Shown: positions 1 through 10,700 of the stretch, piece by piece
How the letters are laid out: each line of letters opens with the position of its first letter
How positions within the stretch are numbered: position 1 is the stretch's first letter
From: Pelargonium nanum
Lineage: Eukaryota > Streptophyta > Magnoliopsida > Geraniales > Geraniaceae
Reading direction: 5' to 3'
Length of the DNA: 38,293 bases
Assembly: GCA_036897485.1 (NCBI GenBank)
Contig: JAYMTF010000367.1
Span: 1-38,293 of the forward strand
Made by a program: the position numbers and the translations under genes
Notes under the pieces: model-generated
Told to the model about the DNA's origin: nothing
Databases searched by the model: none
The model's input: only the letters and a program-made list of their open reading frames with translations

Positions 1-45
1 TATATATATATTATTAGCATCACATAACTCACCTGATTTTTTCAG

Positions 46-3000
46 AGAATACTAGGAGGCTATAAACAGGGTAATGGCATAGTTTGTAGCTGCTGTAACA
101 GAGAGGTATGTACCTGATCATTATGTGTTGCTAGGACACCTCTTTGGCTCCTTCTGTCCCTCTTTTTCTCTCGCATATGTATCAACACTTGGGATTTTTG
201 AACAGATAAGTCCTTCACAGTTTGAGGCCCATGCTGGAATGGCTGCCAGGCGTCAACCGTAAGTGATCCATTTGATTTTTGTTTTTTTAGGGTAGTGAAG
301 TTTATCATCATGAATTAGGTTCTTGTGTCCTTTTGCAGTTATCGTCATATCTATACTTCTAAGGGAGGAATGACCCTTCATGACATAGCTATTTCTTTGT
401 CAAATGGGCAAAAGCTCGCCACTGGTGTCAGTGATGATATGTGTACACTATGTGGAGATGGGGGGAATCTGGTTCTCTGTGATAGATGCCCTCGGGCATT
501 TCATGCAGGTGACTTGCTGTTTCTCATTGAGTACATTATTTGAATCTATATTTGGTTTTAACTGATGCTTTTCAATTTTCATACATCTAGAAAAAAGCAG
601 TCAATATTTGTTCATTATATATACAATTGTTTTCAAAATTTCATTTACTGATCAGATATATTTCATATTATATGATATAAGCATTTGTCTCAACTTTTTT
701 GGGATGGTTACTGTTACTTTAACTATGTTAACTAATCTCCCTTTACAGGTATATAATATATTAGGAACCTATAACCTGAGTCATACACTTGTCATTCTTT
801 AAGTTGGTCTGGTTTTGTATCGTTCATTTTGTCCTTGTTGGTTCAGTTTCCAAGTGTTTGCAGATGAACTTCATTCTTAGTTTTTTGGGTTGCCTATGGA
901 ACTTTTTTATTTATTTGGATTATATAACCATTAGATGGTTTCTTTTTCTACATTTATTTATATGTTCTCCTTTTAGTTCTCATCAGTCGCATTGCAAATA
1001 AAAATCTTGAATGGTACTTTTTATTTTATTTTATATTCAGTGATTTCAAAGGTGAATATTAATCTCTTAATGTCTAATGTAGACTTATTTGGATAGCATT
1101 TTTCATTTGTTTATGGAATGGTTGGATTATTCTCTTGCAGCTTGTTTGGGTTTACCGTCCATTCCTGACAGTGGTTGGAAGTGTTCATATTGTAGAGAGA
1201 AATTCGGTACTAGGAAAACTGCTGCTGAAGAATCTTCATATATAGCAAGAGCTATAAAAATCAAGTTGACCCGAGTTGTTAAACCACGAGAACTCGAAAT
1301 TGGCGGTTGTGTTGTTTGCAGGTTGGATGCTCTTTTTTTTTTGTTTATTTTGCTGGCTACTTCTGTTAGTTGTATCTGTCAAAATATGAAACTTCTTCAG
1401 TTACTAGTAAATATTCTTTTAGTTTTCTTGCAACTATCCTACATTGTTGATTAAACTGATGCCATTTTATCGACATGTTCATTAGGGCACATGATTTCAG
1501 TGCTGATAACTTTGACGATCGGACAGTTATGCTTTGTGACCAAGTATGGCTCGTATCTGTTTGTTTGTGCGTACTGGTTTATTTCATTCATTAGTGGTTG
1601 TTTATTTGTTATATTTTCTCTTTAGTGTGAGAAGGAGTTCCATGTTGGTTGCTTGCGGGACATTGGACTGTGTGATCTAAAAGTGAGTAAAAGGTACTGT
1701 TATTCTCATAAGTTCTGATAATTGTAGAGGCACTCATCAATTTTCATTCCATTGTACCGTAGGAACTCCCCAAGGAGGATTGGTTTTGTTGTAATGACTG
1801 TAATAGGATCCATGTATCTCTAAAGAATTCAGTTTTGGAAGGTGAAAAGTTGATTCCAACTTCATTGTCAAACACAATAGAAATGAAACATGAAGAGAAA
1901 GGAATAGTATTTGATGGGGCTGAGAACAATGTCAACTGGCGAATTCTAAGTGGAAAAAGTCGCTGTCCTGAAGATCTACCATTGCTTTCTAGGGCTGTTG
2001 CCATTTTTCGAGTAAGTTATTTTTAGTGATACCATGTTGGAGACTATTCCTCAAAAAACAGAAACACACATGTTGTGTATTACCTAGAGCTGGCAATTCT
2101 GTTTTTTGTTTTGTTTTTTTTTGTTTTTGTTTTTGGGTTCAGGCTAATCCTAACCCAACCCAAAAATTGGTTAGGACCACTTCATGTGGTCCAAACCCAT
2201 AAAAATGTGGGTCGGATTTCAGGTGCCCGCGGGTTTGGGTAAATTGTCAGCTCTAGTATCACCTATGAGAATGATTCTCATAAGAAAGTTTTATGACTTA
2301 AATAAACGCTTCACACCTTCTGCTGATATTTCATCCAAGTTCCTGCTGATCATATACTATATTCTGTATTCCTATGCACCTTTTGCTTTGAATTAGGTAC
2401 AAATCTCATACTTTTGAGTTGTGTTGAATGATTTGAACCAAATTTGTTTTGCCGACAACTTTGCAAGCTGTAGAAGTCTAAAAGTGATTATATATGGTTT
2501 ATCTAGAGAATATGATGAATTCATATAAAAAGTGATTCATTATTTTAATTTGCCTAATTGTCTGCCTTGTATCTTTGACAGGAATGTTTTGATCCTATTG
2601 TTTTTGGTGGTGGCCGTGATCTGATACCTTTAATGGTCCATGGGTAAGATCTTCTAGTTTTTTCACATTGTGACCAATTCTTTTGACTGTTTGCCTTTCA
2701 GCCAGGTTTTGGAGATTGAACTCTTCAGCATTTTATCACAATTTTCCATAAATGTGCTGCAATAGTTAATAGCATGTTAAGTCGAAGTGGCTGTAGTTTT
2801 CATTTAAGTTTGGAATGTGCAAATATTATATATATATATATATATATATGCACTTATTACAAAGGGATGTTAAGATATGTCTAACATTATATTGAGCACT
2901 ATCATAAGGTTGCCAACATGTATCTGTGAAACTCATACAAGCAAGAACTGGTTTCTTATCTGTTGTATCATCGTCATCATTCATTTAAGAAAATCTGCAT

Positions 3001-4474
3001 CCCAAGAAGAAAGACCTGGTGATGTTGTATGATGTCATGTTCCAGTGATTATGCTGGTTATGTATGTGTCTTTCATAACTCTTTAGGGCTTTCTTTTGAA
3101 CATACATGTATAAATGTAATTGTTGTAAAAATGCTCTGTGGCTATTCATGCTTGTCAATGTTTGAGAATGTGATTTAGAGCACATATGTTTTATTGCTAA
3201 TCATTGTCTTTTGTTTCTATTTGTGATTTTCCCTTTCACAATCTCTCAGTTTCTCATTCTAATGTCATCATGTTTTTATTTCCTTACAGACGAAATATAT
3301 GTGGGCAAGAATTTGGAAGAATGTATTGTGTAGTTTTAACTATGAGGTGGGTTGCCTTTAGACACTTTTTTTTGCATCTTTGTAACTGAATTCATGTATG
3401 GATTGGTTTCATCTTTGCATATAAATGTTTGCACAGGTCTATTGTTGTATCAGCTGGTCTTCTTCGAGTATTCGGTCGGGAGGTTGCCGAGCTTCCTCTA
3501 GTGGCTACAAGTAGAGAATACCAAGGAAAGGTAAGGAATGTTGGATGAGTGATATGTTATAGAATAGCTGTTAGATTCTGCTTCTTCCCCTTTTTTGTTA
3601 TACCCTTGGCAATAATTAATCTCACCAACTCGTATAAATGCTTTCATTTCTAGGGTTATTTTCAAGCATTGTTCTCATGTATTGAGGGTTTACTCTGTTC
3701 ACTGAACGTTCAAAAGTTGGTGCTTCCTGCGGCCGAGGAAGCCTTGTCAATCTGGACCAAGAAATTCGGTTTCAAAAAGATAAGCGAGGAGCAAGTAAGT
3801 ACCTTATTTGACGCTAAACAGTAAAACTAGGTGAATTAAACAAGTTCTTTTTACCAAATTGCTGACAAATTGGGGGTAGTCGTGGGTGTAAGCAGCTATC
3901 TAAGAGAAGAAAAGCTTTGTGTTCTGAAACTATATCTCAGCTAAATAAAGTGCCTGAAAGGCAACCTTTTTTTGTACGTAGAATAGGTCTTCTGAGCTTG
4001 CAGGCTCAGTCAAAAAAATTAATTTGACTTTTCTACTTATAATATTTAAACTGAATATAGAGAGGGCAAGTTTCAGTTCTATATGACGGATAAATTGCCT
4101 GAGTAAATTAGGATTTCATATATCTCAAGTGGTATGTAGTAGTCCATGTGTCTTAGGATGAGGAGTCTGGTGAGATGTAATAATGGGAGTGATATTCTCA
4201 TTGGTGTTACTTGGGAAAGAAGTGAGTTCAATTTGGCTTTATTGACCCCTTTTCTTGACATTTATTTCAAAATCTATCATTCTGATATGATGCAGTGGAT
4301 GAGTACCTTCCTGTGTGTGTTGTGTTCCATTTTTATGTTGATTGTCATTGAATTTGAAACAAAGACTAACAGGTTTAACACATTTGGCAGTTGGCAAAGT
4401 ATATGAGGGAAGTGCAGCTTACAATTTTCAAAGGAACATCAATGCTTGAGAAGGAGGTGCAGCAGAATATATAA
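46..4474 (+). CDS. IDM1-like PHD-finger/GNAT acetyltransferase, 5'-partial
   Basis: Twelve exons read in phase: 46-105, 206-258, 339-508, 1141-1321, 1486-1543, 1626-1682, 1763-2011, 2582-2643, 3290-3346, 3437-3530, 3654-3794, 4391-4474 (TAA). They encode the C-terminal 421 residues; the N-terminus lies left of the window. Domains in order: a Tify/TPL-binding-like (TDBD) segment at about 7-58 (GNGIVCSCC, FEAHAGMAARR); PHD1 at 73-112 with a complete C4HC3 set (CTLC, CDRC, H93, C96, WKCSYC); PHD2 at 151-206 (CVVC, CDQC, H180, C183, C203/C206); and a GNAT fold from about 277 with acetyl-CoA motif YQGKGY at 344-349. This order is typical of nuclear INCREASED DNA METHYLATION 1-like proteins, in which PHD fingers read histone tails and the GNAT domain is thought to acetylate histones. 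The family assignment is firm. Enzymatic activity and the exact orthologue are inferred. Confidence 0.92.
2085..2255. mobile_element. hAT-type MITE inside an intron of the IDM1-like gene
   Basis: A 171-bp element with 13-bp terminal inverted repeats, TAGAGCTGGCAAT at 2085-2097 and ATTGTCAGCTCTA at 2243-2255 (12 of 13 complementary). It is flanked by near-perfect 8-bp direct repeats, GTATTACC at 2077-2084 and GTATCACC at 2256-2263 (7 of 8). An 8-bp duplication and a TAGRG-TGGCAA-type terminus fit non-autonomous hAT elements. The interior has a T-rich tract and diverged CCCAACCC/GGGTTTGGG motifs and no coding capacity. It sits well inside the 2012-2581 intron, away from the splice sites. Confidence 0.75.
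2827..2849. repeat. (TA)n microsatellite in an intron
   Basis: About eleven uninterrupted TA units in the 2644-3289 intron of the IDM1-like gene. A likely polymorphic simple repeat; no function is apparent. Confidence 0.9.
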
Positions 4475-5510
4475 TAATCCAAAAGACCCAGTAAAAGATG
4501 TTGGATTTGGAACCTAAAGAACTTGAATAATTTCATGTGTTGGTTTAGAATAATTTATATATTGTTTTGAGTAGCAATACTCTTTGGTTGTAAACTGCTG
4601 CTATTTTTGTTTTATTGGCCAGCAGCTGGGATATGATTGAAGATTTCTTTTTGTTTCTTTTCTTTTTTTCTTTTCTTTTTTGTTCTGTACAAACTAGAAT
4701 TAAAAGGTTTCGAAAAGAAAAATATACAGATAAAAACTTGAAATACAAGTTACAACCTCCTACTTAGCATTTTATTTTATTTTTGGTAGACAGGATGATG
4801 CTACTAGTGCTGCAAACTCTTGGGGTTGGATTTGGAAAGTTGTCTCTTCAACTTGTCTTTAAAAGTCCTCCCTTTGTTTTCTACCTGCTGTAGCTAGAGT
4901 TGTTGAATTTCATTACTCTAATTTTACTACCAAACCAAATATTCTTGACTTCTATTTTTGTCTCTTGGGTTAAAATTTTGAATTTGAAACTTGATGGATA
5001 TATCTTGTGGAGTTGACTCGGTTGTCAGGAATCACAATGGATTATAGTTAACAAGTTCTTCCAGGACAGTAGAGCATGTCTCGGTTCTTTACAAGAGCTT
5101 TTGAGTTGTTAAAAATGATGGCAATGAGATTCTTCAATTCATGTTTGAAGGGTTAAAAATATAGCTTGTGAGAGAAGTATTGTTTAGTTTTATTTCAAGA
5201 GAAAACGATTTTGTATGGCCAAATGTCGTGCCCATCACTCGAATATGCATATGTTTTTATCAGTTCAGGGCATAAATATTGTTAAGATTCATCACCTCTT
5301 TTTATAGGTGTGCTTAGTGGGGATCGATTTCGAGAGATCTCCCACAATCTCAATTTGAGTTACCAACTGACACAATCGATTTTTATTAATTAAGCTCCTA
5401 TTTTCAGTAAAAGAAAAAAATAACACTGAGATACCAATAATCAGAGATATTTGATGTACATGAGTCCTGAGACTGGGAGACATGTACTCCCGTTTCCGTC
5501 GAATCTAGAA
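4475..5510. other. 3'UTR and intergenic spacer between the PHD/GNAT and RRM genes
   Basis: The left part is the 3'UTR of the IDM1-like gene. It contains T-rich runs around 4645-4680 and possible poly(A) signals such as AATAAT. The right part is the promoter and 5'UTR of the RRM gene. No conserved ORF, RNA gene or mobile element was recognised. Confidence 0.6.
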
Positions 5511-6665
5511 ATGGCTTTGGCCTGTAGCATTCGTAGCTTATCCCGCAGATCCTCCGCTGCTTCGCCGATTCTTCAATCTCAGCTCTCTTCGATTCGTTTC
5601 AGCTCTACGCTCACTACGCCCAAGCTCTTTGTCACCGGTAAGTTTCTGTTACCATCCTGTTTTCCCTTTCTGTTGCCCAATGTTTGGTTACCGAGAAAAT
5701 GGCGCATAGCAATACCCATATTAGATGAGAATTTTCTTTTTGATTGTTTTCAGCTAGACTCATCTCAATTGACCAATTTTTGTTGATTATATTGATGGCT
5801 CAGTTGTTGAGCAGTCTCTTCTGTCTCACCTTTTAGGTTAATTATTTATTTGTATTGGTTGGATTATAATTATCATTCTAAAGATAAGTACTCACTCTCT
5901 CGGTTTGAGACTAATAGTACATACAATGGTTGGAAATGGAAATTGGAAGAGCACATTCAAGAGTTTTCTGATAGATTCATTGCAACAATGGCTATCTAGT
6001 CTAAAATGTGTTCTTGATTATACATAATTTTTGTTGCTTGACTCGTATTGATTTGAGTGTTTCTTTTGTGAAAGGATGATTTCCATTCTCGATGGTCCAC
6101 CCTCTGAATATTTCACAAGAATAATTTTAATCTTTAGTCTATGACATTGGAGGCAATGGACAAAAGATGCTTGTTGTTAAAAACCTGCTGCTACTCTTTT
6201 ATACTTTAGTCATTGTGGTAGCTGAGGAATGCACTTCACGGAGCATTTTGTTGCCCACCAAACACTCGTGATTCTATGTAAAAACTTTATGTGAAGCATG
6301 CCTTGTAAATGATGAACAGGTCTTTCAAGATTAACAAACAACGAAAAGCTAAAAGAAGCATTTTCTCGTTTTGGCAAGCTAATTGAAGGTGGGGCAATTT
6401 CCCTTGTTTCATTCCAAGCGCTCCTCTAACTTGTTTCTGATCTACTTGGCTTGATGATCCTGTAGTGAAAATCATTACAGACAAAGCGAGTGGAAAATCC
6501 AAGGGATTTGGTTTTGTTACGTATGCATCCATAGAAGATGCCGAGAAGGCTCGAGAAGAAATGAATGCTAAGTTCCTCGATGGATGGGTTATTTTTGTTG
6601 ATCCTGCCAAACCAAGGGAGTACAGACAACCAACTCAACCAGGGCAAGCATCTTCTGAAACTTGA
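5511..6665 (+). CDS. Small single-RRM RNA-binding protein, probably organellar
   Basis: Three exons, 5511-5637, 6320-6388 and 6466-6665, encode 131 residues. Residues 1-35 are rich in Ser, Arg and Ala with almost no acidic residues, as expected of a mitochondrial or plastid transit peptide. The rest is one RRM: RNP2 KLFVTGL at 38-44 and RNP1 KGFGFVTY at 78-85, both with the aromatic positions that stack on RNA. There is no glycine-rich tail, so it is a short-RRM or ORRM-like protein rather than a GRP. Such proteins bind organellar transcripts and some act in RNA editing or stress tolerance; that role is inferred. Earlier in-frame ATGs at 5454 and 5460 exist. I chose 5511 because of its GAAATGGCT context and because the transit peptide starts cleanly there. 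Confidence 0.88.
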
Positions 6666-7756
6666 CTAGGATCAAACAAGACTACTGGTTGGTGTGGGTG
6701 ATATAAAGAAACTTTTGCAACTGGTTTATTATGAGTTCTCAGGCTCAATTCCATCACCTAGAGCATGACTACTTGAATCTTGATTGCAACAAGCTCAGGT
6801 AAGATGGGAGAATTCAAAATTGTTGGTGATGGGAGACTTCTATTGCCTTACCAACTATGGAAGCCTACTTTTAGTCTTTTACTATGCAAGTAATATTTTA
6901 TCCATATTAAAATGAGTGCATTGTTTTCATTTTCTTATGAAAGTTAGAAGAATTTAGTTAACGTTCTACTTTTAATCTTTTATCTCCGTAGACGTGTGTT
7001 GTAACAAACTCAAAAAATACTATCTACCTTATCATATGAATATTATTAATAATCACACATGATTTTTATTTATATATAAAAAAATGATATTCGTTTTAAA
7101 ACTGAAAGAATGTCATAACTAAGAAAATAAAATGAACAATATTATATATGTCATATAATAGTGTGTATATCAAATTATGCATTAGGTCCTCTAAAGTGTA
7201 AAGAAACTAAATTTGAATTGTCTACGATAATTACAAATGATATAATTTAATAGTTTCTTAATCATATCAACAAATTGTTAACAGAAGAACGCGAGAATTA
7301 AGAAAAAATGAAACAATTATAATGTATAGTTTTGGTCCGACTTCATGAGATTGAAACTAACAAGAAGTGTTTCTTAAATCATTAAGGCTTAGCTCAAAAA
7401 TCATTTAAGACTTAAAAGGACAAAAATCTGAAATGGTTTTGAACCCAACGGAAGCACCAATCAATAATACTATAATAGTAACGATCTTATTTTAGCAAAA
7501 TCCGAACAGTAGTTACTAGTACAGACTACAGACTGAACGAGTAGGTCTCAATCTCCGACACTTTTATATCTCAACACTCCGAAAATCTTTCAACCACGTG
7601 CTTACTCAGCCGCCACGTCGGAATCGGTTTGCTAAACCCTCATTTTCACCATCGTCACCACCAAGCCGCAAAACCCTCACTTTACCGAAATCCAAGCTTC
7701 CACAATCACTTGCAAAACCTAATTTTGTTTCTCAGAAGAAGACGATCCATCCAGCA
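6666..7756. other. 3'UTR of the RRM gene and promoter/5'UTR of ARGJ
   Basis: AT-rich spacer. From about 7560 the base composition becomes C-rich and pyrimidine-rich, as in a plant 5'UTR, and leads to the ARGJ start at 7757. No other gene or element was recognised. The open frames at 7598-7910 are leader sequence plus read-through into the first intron. Confidence 0.6.
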
Positions 7757-10700
7757 ATGTACACCTGTGTTCCTCATCAGTTCGTCTCTATCAGATTTCC
7801 AGACCTCAACAGTGGCTCAAAGGTCCGTATCAATTTCTGTTCCCCAAACCTATATTCTCCACTTAATAAGTTCGAAACTTAGAATCATTGAGCCGCCAAT
7901 GCAGTGTTAAACAAATTCATGCTGATGTTTCCTTAAAAAATTATGGCAGATTTCGAGCTTGATTGGTCCATCCCGGAGGAATTTACGTATGTTAACTGTG
8001 TCCTCGAGCATGAAGGAAGCATCGAATTACATACCTGCAGCTCCTATACTTCTACCTGATGGACCTTGGAAGCAGGTTATTAAATTGTTGTTTCACTTCT
8101 TAAAATGTATGCTTGTATACATAATTTACTGTTAATATATGTTATCCTCTTCGAGTTGTCATTATAATTCTTATAGCAGCGTTTAAGATTGTTATCAAAT
8201 GGTACACTTTGGGAAATTTCATCAATTTGATAATGGCGCGTTATAAGTGTCTTGCATAACATGTGAATTGACGTAGCTGTAATCAGAATGGGACTGCTGG
8301 GATAAGGTGGCCTTTGATTATATTGAATCCGAGCAAATACTAAGATTTTTCTCGGGTGCTGTTTTTATTTTGTAATAAGGACGTGTTTTACGTACTTTTT
8401 ATCTCTAAAAGGTGAGCTAAATTTATGTACCCACCTGTGATTGAACATTCAATATATGTTTTTTTTCTTCCTCTGGTGCTAATACCATAGAACATACATT
8501 CAAATGTTTAATGCTGTACCCCATGCTTGCTGCAATGATTATGTTATCTGATGGTACTTATGTTATTGAATTTTCTACTTAATTAGTGACTGTGAGTGTA
8601 GATTCCTGGGGGAGTTACTGCCGCAGAAGGATTCAAAGCTGCTGGGATGTATGCTGGGTTGCGTGCTAGTGGTGAAAAACCCGATCTTGCTCTTGTTACT
8701 TGTGATGTTGATGCCACATCTGCAGGTCAGCTTCAGTTTCATTAAGTTACGATTTGTTTATTGTTTATGTTCTTTGTGGCACCATATTTGGGTTCCAATT
8801 GCTGTATGTTTTAGTCTCATTTACAATGTTTTAGATCTTCTACTTTTCAGGTTCATTTACTACAAATGTGGTTGCAGCTGCACCAGTGATATACTGCAAA
8901 AAAGCATTAGAAGTTTCCAAAGTGGTATGCCAGAGCATCACTTTTTCTATGCTTATATTCAGTTATTTGTCACTGCAATGAGAGATGAGTTTGCATTTGG
9001 GGCATCTTGTGTTTATTTTCCTTTATACATAGGCTTAGCAATCTTGAATCACACAGAGTAGGTTGATCTGGCGATTTTGTTTGCTCTATTGTTGAAGGAG
9101 ATATTTCTTACTCGCATATTGAATCTATCATATGGTGGGCCCCTCTTTTGTGTGTTGTTATGTTGTTCCATGTAGATTACAAAACTATGATCCTGTAATT
9201 CCAAGTAATTTATCTGTAATATTTGCTCATTTGTTGTGGGTATGAATACTTGTTGCTGAAAAGTGAAAATACACTAATTTGGAGCATAGCTGTGATGATA
9301 ATAATCATGGTAATATTGTAAACCCATTTTGTTATTTTTGATGCAAAATCATTGGAAGCTTCATGTGGATAAGAGTGCATCTTAACCAACATGTTCAGTT
9401 AAAAGAGAAGGGTAAAGGATATTCCTTTTTGTTTCTGACACAAATTTTCTGGATGATCGTTGAATGTTATGTTGCAGTTCAGGCTATAAAACATGGTTCT
9501 GCTTTCTTAGTCAATAGCTAATAACTGCATTCTCTACTTGTTAGGCACGTGCGGTGTTAATAAATGCTGGTCAGGCTAATGCAGCAACGGTAAGCTGTTC
9601 TATGTGCTAAATGTTTTTCATACAATTTATTTATTTTATGTGTGTACATGTACTCGTCCCAGAGAAAATATTGTTTACCAGTTCCTTTATTTGAATTTAG
9701 TTTAGAAATTGCAGGATAGCCACAAGCATTGCTTGCATTTTCCTAGTCTGATTCTTGATTTAACACCTAAAACCTGGAAGTTCTTGTGTTTTCCATCATT
9801 GAGGCTTTACTCTGAGTGAACTAATGTTGTATGACTAAAAGGTATTTCATTGATTTCCAGGGTGATGCAGGTTACCAAGATGTGATAGACTGTGCAAACT
9901 CACTTGCTGAGGTAGGCAGGCATTAATGTTGAATGTCACATTCTTTTTGTTGCCTTGCAGTGGCCAAACTTCTGTTACCTTTTTCTGCTATTGCAGCTAC
10001 TAAAGTTGACGCCAAATGATGTGTTGATAGAGTCTACAGGTGTAATTGGTAAAAGAATAAAAAAGGTATGTCTCAGGACTATAGTTATCACATTCATCTG
10101 TATAGTCATTGCATCCCCCCATAAAATAAATTGTCCTGCATGATTGTCCAGTTTATTCTTCGTAAGAAATATGTTATTCAACGATTTTATTGAAGTTAAA
10201 ATCCTTGATGGTAATGTCATGTGCAGGAAGCACTTCTCAATTCGCTTCCAAAGCTAGTCAGTTCACTGTCACCAACTATTAAGGGGTATATATTTTTACC
10301 ATCCAACTCTTTGTTTTGTCAATTGACATGAATCTGGTAACTTCAAGTTATGTTGCTTTCATGTTTTGGTCAAAGGTTCTTAATTTATATTAGCGGGTAT
10401 GCAGAGCAGATTCTGCTGCTGTGGCAATTACGACAACTGATCTTGTAAGCAAGAGTGTGGCAATCGAAGCCGAGGTAAGCAAGAACTCGGTATTTTCACT
10501 TTATGTAATGGTGACTGTTTGTATTATAATTACCATCTATCACAGTATTTTCATATTAATCACAAATGTTAATCACCACCAAACTATCAATATGTTTGCA
10601 GTTCTCTGAAGAGTTATTTCCACAATGTCTCATCTTTATGAATAATATTTTAAGCAAACAGATAGACCCTTACAAGTGTTGGCAATTTGTTCAGGTTGGA

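Noticed and set aside
5454-5510. Earlier in-frame ATGs for the RRM protein
   Set aside because: They would add about 19 residues (MYMSPETGRH...) unlike a transit peptide. The ATG at 5511 has better context, though transcript data could reverse this.
8651-9061. 136-residue plus-strand open frame
   Set aside because: It overlaps ARGJ exons 3 and 4 in another frame and runs through an intron. The ARGJ frame explains the conserved sequence.
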